Assembly: GCA_030522415.1 (NCBI GenBank)
Contig: CM060124.1
Span: forward strand, 21,808,454-21,872,453
Length of the DNA stretch: 64,000 nt
Direction of reading: 5' to 3'
From: Channallabes apus
Taxonomy: Eukaryota > Chordata > Actinopteri > Siluriformes > Clariidae
Part shown: in pieces, positions 22,952-64,000 of the stretch
Position numbering within the stretch: the stretch's first letter is position 1
Layout: each line of letters begins with the position of its first letter
Translations under genes and position numbers: made by a program
The notes under the pieces: model-generated
What the model was told of the DNA's origin: nothing
The model's input: the letters and a program-made list of their open reading frames with translations, nothing else
Database searches by the model: none

Positions 22952-24971
22952 TATGGAATACAGTGTATAAAGCATAGTGTTTCCAGTCAAAGCAAATGTT
23001 CCATACACTTACGTACATAGAGGAAGAAAAAGTCACAGAAAGAAAGCGAATCCTGCTTTCTGTATCTACTGTACAATGCAGTGTCATTGCATCCCTAATG
23101 CCTTCTTAAATCTCAGTCAGAAAACTGCAACCACAAACACTTGATCTATTTAAATCAGTCAACCACACCAGTGTTGTTTATGTCTTTGTTTTTTTTTTAT
23201 GATTACCAGAATAGCTCCAATTTATACGGGAAACAAAAATCCGCCCAAAAGGAAGAGTTGAACATATTGTTTAAAGACACTCACTACAGCAATGCAGACA
23301 TTTCAATGCATGCGAGATGGGTCGTTTGTGCTGAGTGAGGGCTTTCAGATTGGAGGATTGCTCATAGTGCAAAGACCCATCACTGGAAAACAAAACTTTA
23401 ATCCACGACCTGAAAATCTGAAAACCTGCTCCGAGATCACTTATTTCAATGAACCGACTCGACTACGTTTTAAACCAAAGAAATAAATGATGTAGATATG
23501 AAAAATCTGCTTTCCATTATGATTATTATTTTTTGTCCAGCGTCATTGTCTCCTGGTTGCCAGGTCTTCCCAATATCCTCCTGTGTCCTGTGCCGAAACT
23601 CAATACTCTTGTCTTGCCCATTCTGGCAACCTCTAATAAACCGACTAAAGGCATAGCACAAGACAAAGACAGGAAAGAGATTGGACTGTCTATCCAGGAG
23701 ACATGAAAGAATTTCGCCTCATTTCCTTCCATGTGGTTCGGTTTAATCACACTACGGTGCCGCTGTGTTCCAGGAAACTAGAGGCTTTTTTTTTTACTTC
23801 ACATGGGATTGTACAAAAACACAAACTTCACTGGAGAGAACATACAACCACATACAGTGAATCCCTACCTCCCAACCCCTAAACACCCTAGATCCTGAAA
23901 ACCCATTACAAAACACATCCAACCATGTGAATCCAAACAGAAAGGGAAATTAAATAGTGTGGAGAGAGAGCGAGAGAGAGAGAGAGAGAGAGATAGATCT
24001 GTGAAATGCATAGGATGAAAACACATCAAGATAGAAATATACACACTGATTTTTCTTTCCAGCCCCCAGTAGCTGGAGGAACTCAAAGTAAAAAATAAAG
24101 ATAAATGAAAAACAAACAAAAAAAAAAGACAGTTCTTGTAAATCATGTCTGTATAAAAATCAAAGCAGAAGCCGATTTCGGTTTAAGTCGCTCATTAGTG
24201 AAACTGAAGTCATGTTCATGAGAAGATGGTAAATGTTGAAACCCTGCGAAAAATGACGATCTCTAACAGGAGAAAGGACCCATCCGGACAATAGAGTTTA
24301 TCTTCATTTTTTTTTGTTGTTTTTTTATACATCATGCACTAAATAGGTACAGCTATTTTTTTTCTGCATTACGACAATACATTAGACGAAACGAAAGAAA
24401 ACGTCTTCTTTATCCATGATTTTTCTTTCTTTTTTTTTTTTTTCTTGGAAAAAAAAAAATCTTAAAATGAAGAGTTCATTCAAGAGTACATTAGGGTTAT
24501 CACTATAATCTTATCATCATGATTTTAATCCGTTTTAATCCAACACAGCACAGCTGTCATCAAAGCACACGATGGGATAAAGACACGAAAGTGGAGAAAA
24601 AGAAGAGGAAAAAACAAAACCAAACAAAAAAAGAAAGTGTCTTCATAACACTAATCAGTTATATCCCAGTGTTCAGCAGTTAAAGTAGTGTGGGAATGGA
24701 CAGTGTGGGGGACAATAGGGGACGAGGGACATCAAATCTGTAAACTCAGAAAAGATTAGCACCTGATCCTGGATCAGTGCTCAAGAGCATCTTTACATCA
24801 TGTACTGTATGAATTAAAAGGTTTGATCTGTTTATGTGCATCTTTTAGACGAGTGACCAATCACAAGTGGCACCGAAAGACATGTACTACAGGGAGTGAG
24901 TCTTTCCCTACACTGTCCAGAGTGGGGTAAAGAGGAAAGGGTTAGGGGACTACAGCCTAGCACATGGATCA
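22952..24971 (-). other. appa: Probable app 3' UTR
   Basis: Gene-free, repeat-poor sequence after the app stop, with a (ga)n tract at about 23962-23993 and A/T runs. Its extent depends on which AATAAA is used. Confidence 0.4.
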
Positions 24972-56736
<31,765 letters not shown>

Positions 56737-56900
56737 TCTCCTAGAGATCCTCCAGACGATTCTAGAATATTCGGCGATCGTCAGTTACACAGGTTTAAAT
56801 CCGTGCTCTTAAAAGGAAGAGTGTGAAGAACGAGACGGCACACAGCGTCACTTGAGTGGAGGTGGACTGGGAGGGAGTGTGTCCCGAAAGACTCGGATCT
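56737..56900 (-). promoter_or_regulatory. appa: app 5' UTR and core promoter region
   Basis: GC-moderate region directly upstream of the app ATG, free of transposons until about 57.0 kb. The transcription start is not determinable from sequence. TTTAAA at 56794-56799 is the only TATA-like element noticed. Confidence 0.4.
56760..56772. promoter_or_regulatory. appa: Heat-shock element just upstream of app ATG
   Basis: TTCtaGAAtaTTC, three alternating, correctly spaced NGAAN units, 24 bases upstream of the app start codon. An A/T-rich TTTAAA lies at 56794-56799. This places it at or near the transcription start. The human APP promoter is reported to contain a heat-shock element, so a role is plausible but untested. 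Confidence 0.45.
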
Positions 56901-57009
56901 CTGAATCTTATCATTCGGCTCTGAAGCATAAGAATCGATTCCATGCGAGCGGACTCGATTTCACACCAGATCCTGTCGTCAATGTTTTAAAAAAAAACAT
57001 TTTTAGATT

Positions 57010-57410
57010 TGTGGTCGTGTAATGGTTAGCACTATGGCCCTGCACCTCCAGAGTCTGGGTTTGATTCCCCTCCCTCAGGTCTGTGTGCATGGAGTTTGCA
57101 TGTTCTCCTTGTTTCCGGTGGGTTTCCTCCCACAGTCCAAAGGTGTAATTCCTTCCATCCATCTAGGACACTCCGTAGTCCAATTAGGATTGTGACCATT
57201 GTATTTATTCCCATTTATATTACCGTGGTAGGACCTCCGGTCAACATTTACATGCTCCAGACAATCTGGGAACACCAATTAGCCTAATCTGCATGTCTTT
57301 GGACTGTGGGTGGAAACTAGAGTACCTGGAGGAAACCCACCAAGCACATGCACCATACACACCCCAAAGTGGGAACCAAACCTGGACCCTGTGCACCCAG
57401 TGCTAACCAT
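57010..57410. mobile_element. Two V-SINE fragments, opposite orientations
   Basis: 57010-57145 is a plus-strand head and central domain (gtgtaatggttagcac to ccacagtccaaag). 57235-57410 is a reverse-strand central domain and head (gcatgtctttggactgtggg to agtgctaacca). The middle is unrelated. Confidence 0.6.
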
Positions 57411-57752
57411 AAGTGCAAGTGCATTTGCAAAATCCGTCAAGCACCATAATGAAACTGGCTCTCATGAAGGCCGTCCCAGGAGGCCGAGACCAAAACCTAC
57501 CTCTGCTGCAGACGAGAAGTTCATTTAGAGTTATCAGCCTGAAAAATGACCAATTAACAGCACCTCAGATTAGAGGCATTATGAAGTCTTTACAGAGCAG
57601 AAGTAGCAGAAACATCTCAATGTCAACTGTTCAAAGGAGATTAATGCATCTTTTTGGACGCCTTCAGCAAAACTTTACAATGTAGAGAGAAATAAAAATC
57701 AGGAACCATCATGGAGTTAGAAAGTGATCTAAAACTTTTGAACGGTAGTGTA
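57410..57752 (+). mobile_element. Internally deleted Tc1-like element, right end
   Basis: Encodes part of an N-terminal DNA-binding region (LPLLQTRSSFRVISLKNDQL, TAPQIRGIMKSLQSRS) and, after a short leftover, ends acttttgaacggtagtgtat, a Tc1-family terminal repeat. The catalytic part is deleted. Confidence 0.65.
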
Positions 57753-57774
57753 TATATAAGCGTTTATGCTGCCA

Positions 57775-57935
57775 AAGGCATAATTGGTGTTCACAAATTG
57801 CCCGTAGTGTGTGAATGAGTGTGTGTGTATGTGCGAGATGGCCTGTACTGTGTACCTGGGTTAGGATCCAGGCCCCCTGTGACCCTGTACACAGAATAAA
57901 GCAGTATAGACAATGAGTGAGTGAGTAAATTTCAG
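57775..57935 (+). mobile_element. V-SINE 3' fragment
   Basis: caaattgcccgtagtgtgtg through aataaagcagtatagacaat, then a gagtgagtgag tail. Confidence 0.65.
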
Positions 57936-58375
57936 GGTTAATTGTCTAGGCTGAATAAAATTTGCTAAAAACTATTTACTGGGTTTATCTTTTAGAATTT
58001 TCATGCATAGACAACATGAAATAAGGCACATAGAATGCTTTTTTAAATTATAAATATGACAAAATATATAAGACACAGAAACATATGAAACATACTGTGC
58101 GTTTTTGTTTCGAAATGTGTATGACTTGTGGCATCATAAAACTGGAAGTATTGTTGAAGAGAAATTTGTGCAGATTTATGCGAAATTATGCAATAGCTAT
58201 ATTTTTAACCTGCTGTCATATGTGCACTCCACTTTGACTAAAGTGCTTGGTGCCACATCTTCTTTGCACAATCTCAAACTGTTTCCTTGAATGACATTTT
58301 TCATCTCTGCATCAGTGGTGTTTTTCCCAAATATTATAATGATCATAGTCTATATGATTTTTATGATCTATACTG

Positions 58376-58432
58376 GATATTCCGCTGTGGCGACCCCTTG
58401 TCGGGAGCAGCCAAAAGACCAACAACAATACT
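58376..58432 (+). mobile_element. DANA-type SINE 3' end
   Basis: ggatattccgctgtggcgac and ccccttgtcgggagcagcca match the 3' tail characteristic of zebrafish DANA. Isolated fragment. Confidence 0.6.
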
Positions 58433-59699
58433 GTATCTTTGGAATAATTTGTGAAAATTTAGCATTTTCAAATAACTTTTTTTTTTTTTAATGTTTTGTG
58501 GAGATTTGTCTAAGTTGAATGAATCTTTTTAAGTGAACGAATATTTTAATCATCATTTAAAACATTAATTAAACTTATCAAACATTTATTTTGATTCTGA
58601 AGTAAAATATAAGCCTTTAAATCTTTAAGAAGTTGACTTAAATATAAGAAAATACTTATTCTTCTTCAGTATACAAGTGGGTACATTTATCAAGCTGTGA
58701 AAGTTTAACTGTTAATTTACTGAACATTTGAAAATGTTGCTTGAATCACTGTAGTGTTACATTAGTACTGGAGCCAAAAAGTTCATTGAGTTCATTATCA
58801 TACACACCCAGCCTAAACATATTATGAAGAATCGACTCTTTGAATCGGCTCAAGTGAGTCATTTGATTCAGCAACCATTAGAATCTGAATTCGAGTCGTT
58901 GGAGTCAATTTGTGGAATTGAACAGGCTACCAAGACAAAGTGTGTGTGTGTGTGTGTTTGGTCGTGGGTGAGGGTGTTTTATGGGCCCTAGGTGAAGCTG
59001 GCAAACCTACAGGAGATCATTAACTCATTTAGATCTCTCTCTCTCTCTCTCATCCTTCATCTTCTGGCACTGCTATTTAGGGATTTCATGCTTTTATAAA
59101 AAGCATTTCACATGATGAAAACACATGTCTGTCCAGTGTGTGAAAAACTCTTTGCTGGTATGTGCTTCCACTGTGTGGTGATCCATCAGAGAAAAGCTGC
59201 TGCACCAACTATCTGCTCCAATAAGCATGATTTCTCTGGGGACTTTTGCTGATATGACAAGGTTATATTCTCCTGGCTGGTAAATCCAGGTCTTTCTCAA
59301 ACGAAATCCACTTATAAATCCACTTAAATGGCTTTTCAGGCTAGACGGCCTGGTCAAAAATGTTTAATCCAACCTTCAACCTCCCTGAAAAGATTGGCAG
59401 ACATTTTACGAAAAAGAGTTGTTACTTCAAACTCAATCTTAAAAGCTTGTTTGCTATAAAGAAGACATTTTACTGCCAGGGTCTTGCATTTAAATGCCAC
59501 GTAGGATATAGGATGTTCACTGAGTCATAGTACATAGCGTAATCTTCCTTATACTGCTTGTTGGACTAATCCTATATTTACTATGGCAAATAGGCTATAA
59601 ATTAAAGGCTTATTAATTGTATAAATGTAATTGCATTTATCGTTGGATAAAAAAAAATATGTATGTATGTAAGTCTGCATTCCAATTCAGTAAAGTCAT

Positions 59700-60175
59700 T
59701 AAAGAAATGGAGCCTATTTCAAGGGACATTGGGTACAAGGCAGGGTGAACAGGGTGCCAACACATCATAGGGTATACACACATACAGACACACAACGGAC
59801 AATTTGGGAACACCAATTAATCTTCATGTTTATTCACAGTCTCTTTGGACTGTGGGAGGATATATTGGGAGAACATGCAAAGTCCACACACACAGACCGG
59901 AGACAGGAACCGAACACTCAAACCTGGAGGCGTGTGGTCAGGCATCAAAACTGTGGCCCGCACCTCGAGGGTTCAGAGACATGCAGGTTAGGCTACTTGG
60001 CATTTCTGTATTCCCCATAGTGTGTGAGTGAGTGAGTGTGTGCCATTGTGTCCAGAAATTGGTACCCTGTTCAAGGGTGTACCCCATCTTGTGGTCTGAG
60101 TCTCCTGGCATACCCTCCAAGCCTCCTGTACAGGTACTCCCCCTCCCCCCCCCCCTTTTTTTTTTTTTGGGTATT
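59700..60175. mobile_element. Rearranged V-SINE pieces
   Basis: 59705-59950 is a reverse-strand copy with insertions. 59950-60130 is a plus-strand central and 3' part (gacatgcaggttaggctact to gagtctcctggca). It is followed by C and T runs. Confidence 0.55.
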
Positions 60176-61752
60176 TTTGTGTTTATCTAAAATATTTGTC
60201 CAATGGCTTTAAATGATAGCAATTGCAAAAAAATAAAGAGTTTATGCATTGTCCAATATTGTCCCTTTTGGTTTTGTAGGCCTTGCTTTGAGACTTGCAA
60301 ACTGTCATGCAAAAATCATGCCATATCCATGCATTTCACTGATGCTGGATATATACAGTACATGTTCAGAATAAAAATGTAAATATTTAGAAGGTTTACT
60401 GATAAGCTTAAGTCTTGGAGCATGACAATAATAGCACAGCACAACAATTATAAGGCCTAAGTATACTCTTAAATGGATAAGAAATAGAAGTGCTTCTGGC
60501 CACATCTATATCTTGTATTAACATGCATCCCGAGTGACTGGACCACATTCGTTGTCAAATCTGCCAAAAGCAACACATCATCAACTACAAACCGTACTAA
60601 TATTGAAACTAATTTCATAAGTGTATATTTTTTACGTGTGCATTTTCTAATTTAACATGGAAAAAAAAACAGAAAATAGGTCAAATTAAATGAATATAAT
60701 GTTGCACATTATATTGCAAATGTTTTAGTGGCCTGCTGGCATTGCTCACAAACATACATGTTCATCTTTCACGCACATTAACTTACCGTCCACTTTATTA
60801 GGAATGCCTGCACATCCATGCCGTTATCATCCACATACCTGGTCAGAAGCTCCCATTAATGTTCACATCAATTATAAGATTAAAGGAAAAGTAGCATTAG
60901 GTTTTTGAAATATTCAAACCAGCCCATATTCTATAAATATCCATGACAAGGTTAAACAATCAGAAATCATAGTTGTTTCCCATTCTGATGTTTGATGTAA
61001 GCTCTAAAATATCCCAGGGCTTTGGTTTATTTCCAGGTTGTTTTGAGAGCTGTTTTCCCCTGATGTAGCTGGATGATGGACATGGTCAATACATAAAATT
61101 GTTTTGGACCCGAACGTCTGCAACCTGAACTAACAGAGCCTAGCCGTAACTGCAATATAATGCCATTAGAGACACAGGAAGCACGCCTGGCAGGCGATGG
61201 AAATACTGCTGGCTGTGCATCTTCTTCCAGTGCGGCTGCAGCGTGGAGTGAATTGAGCAGCAGGTATGGAAGCAGAGCCCACAGGGAAGACAGAAAGTTT
61301 TCCTCTGCATTGCAGCTGCAGGAAGAGAAGACTCTAGCTGACTAGACTTACAGAAGTCGGAAACGAATAAGTGCTTTTACCGAATCGGAAGCAAAGCAGA
61401 GAAGGCAGTGGATATACGGCGGAAGGCAACAGTTCAAGAGAGCAAAGTGCAGAGATCAAGGAAAAGTTTGTTCATCTGCAAGCTAAACGTATAAGTCTTT
61501 TAACTATTACAGCAAAGTTGCAGAACTTGCAGTAGAATATGGATGAAGGTTAAAAAAAGACAAAGTGCATGCCATATTCATGCTCCAGTGCAACCCCAAA
61601 CAATTCAAAAACACCTTGTGACAAATCTGGAATTATACATAACTAAACCTGTTCAATCCACAAAGACATTTAAGTGAAAAGCATGATGGGTTTAAATATG
61701 GATGAGAATACTGTACAAGGATAATACATTCTATTCATAAAGTTTTTAAGAG

Positions 61753-61758
61753 TTTATT
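61753..61758 (-). terminator. cyyr1: Candidate cyyr1 polyadenylation signal
   Basis: AATAAA on the minus strand, about 690 bases after the cyyr1 stop. A SINE remnant at about 61950-62040 lies within the implied 3' UTR. Confidence 0.35.
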
Positions 61759-62446
61759 CTTTTCTTTAAATAACATTACCGTACATGATCATATGTAAGT
61801 TCAGCAGAAAATAAACATCCAAATCATGTTTTTTTAATGTTTACTATCATGGATGTCAATATGCCAGAATTCAATGTACATTTATGTGGCCCAGAAACCT
61901 TATCAAATATTGAACTTTTATAAAATACAACTAGCATTTAAGATAAGACACCACTGAGCAGTTGAGAGTTAAGAGTCTTGCTCACGGTTTCAATCGGTAA
62001 CTCAAATCCTTAACCACTGAACCGCAGTCATGGAATTTCATGGGTTTATACTCTGTAGACATCATCACTTTCCATAGTTTCTTTTCACAGATGAAAGCAC
62101 ATATTCCTGCAAGTAAACAATATGGATCATCATGAAATAGAAAGAAAATAAAAAGTCACAATCCCAAACAGGGGCATGGCTTCTGGCTACGTTGTGCATC
62201 AGAGAGTAATCCAAGTGTCCATGTCTTCTCTTTCAAATGTCCACAAAAACTCAAACACAAGTACAAACGCTGGGAATGATCCACATCCCCGATAATATAA
62301 ATCGTATTAAAGGTCATTAGAACGCACAGAATGCAGACCGGACATTTTTCTTATGCACCATTGAGGCAAAATGGAATATTGTGCAACACTGTCGTTCCAT
62401 CCAACACAGCTCGTACCCACTTCTCGAGTGTGAGCATGAGGGACGT

Positions 62447-64000
<1,554 letters not shown>

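Larger units (their letters stand above)
56901..61752. other. Intergenic spacer between app and cyyr1
   Basis: SINE and Tc1 fragments, a (GT)n at about 58939-58958, a (CT)n near 59035-59050, and anonymous AT-rich sequence. No exon recognised. Confidence 0.6.

Noticed and set aside
22742..23020. 92-codon open frame near the app 3' end, plus strand
   Set aside because: No homology recognised, no promoter, and opposite strand of the likely 3' UTR boundary.
61160..61345. Alanine/serine-rich 61-codon open frame in the app-cyyr1 spacer
   Set aside because: No splice partners, no recognised family, and length expected by chance.

Overview
This is a stretch of a ray-finned fish (teleost) genome. 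It holds spliced vertebrate genes with GT/AG introns, many (CA)n/(TA)n microsatellites, Tc1/mariner and Tol2-like hAT transposons, and tRNA-derived SINEs of the DANA/V-SINE type with GAATGAATG tails. The repeat types suggest an otophysan-like fish, but that is a weak inference.

The gene order is jam2 (+), atp5pf (-), app (-), cyyr1 (-), the same order and orientation as the JAM2-ATP5PF-(GABPA)-APP-CYYR1 block of human chromosome 21. The gene expected between atp5pf and app, gabpa, is not visible.

Region by region. 1-4278: jam2 upstream sequence or first intron, full of repeats. 4279-10823: nine coding exons of jam2 (two Ig domains, one membrane segment, PDZ-binding tail), lacking only the signal-peptide exon. 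Introns carry a GGAT minisatellite, a non-autonomous hAT element and SINEs. 10824-12300: jam2 3' UTR and tail-to-tail junction. 12304-17120: atp5pf, complete, with a damaged Tc1 element in its last intron and a ZNF143/ETS-type promoter. 17.1-22.9 kb: gene-free spacer with Tc1 remnants and SINEs. 22.9-56.8 kb: the whole amyloid precursor gene in 17 coding exons, 761 codons plus stop by my splice reconstruction. It includes the Kunitz inhibitor exon, no recognisable OX-2 exon, and a 15.8-kb first intron. Exons are numbered by the human gene, so number 8 is absent. 56.9-62.4 kb: spacer. 62447-62885: the last two exons of cyyr1, whose 5' part lies beyond the window.

The genes are not an operon and have no shared pathway: a tight-junction Ig protein, a subunit of mitochondrial ATP synthase, the amyloid precursor and a small WW-ligand membrane protein. 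Their linkage is ancestral synteny. I found no CRISPR array, no free-standing tRNA or rRNA gene, and no novel multi-gene system. The most useful observations are the complete KPI-type app model, the missing gabpa, candidate promoter elements of atp5pf and app, a possible cassette exon in jam2, and several transposon or SINE insertions with recognisable target-site duplications.
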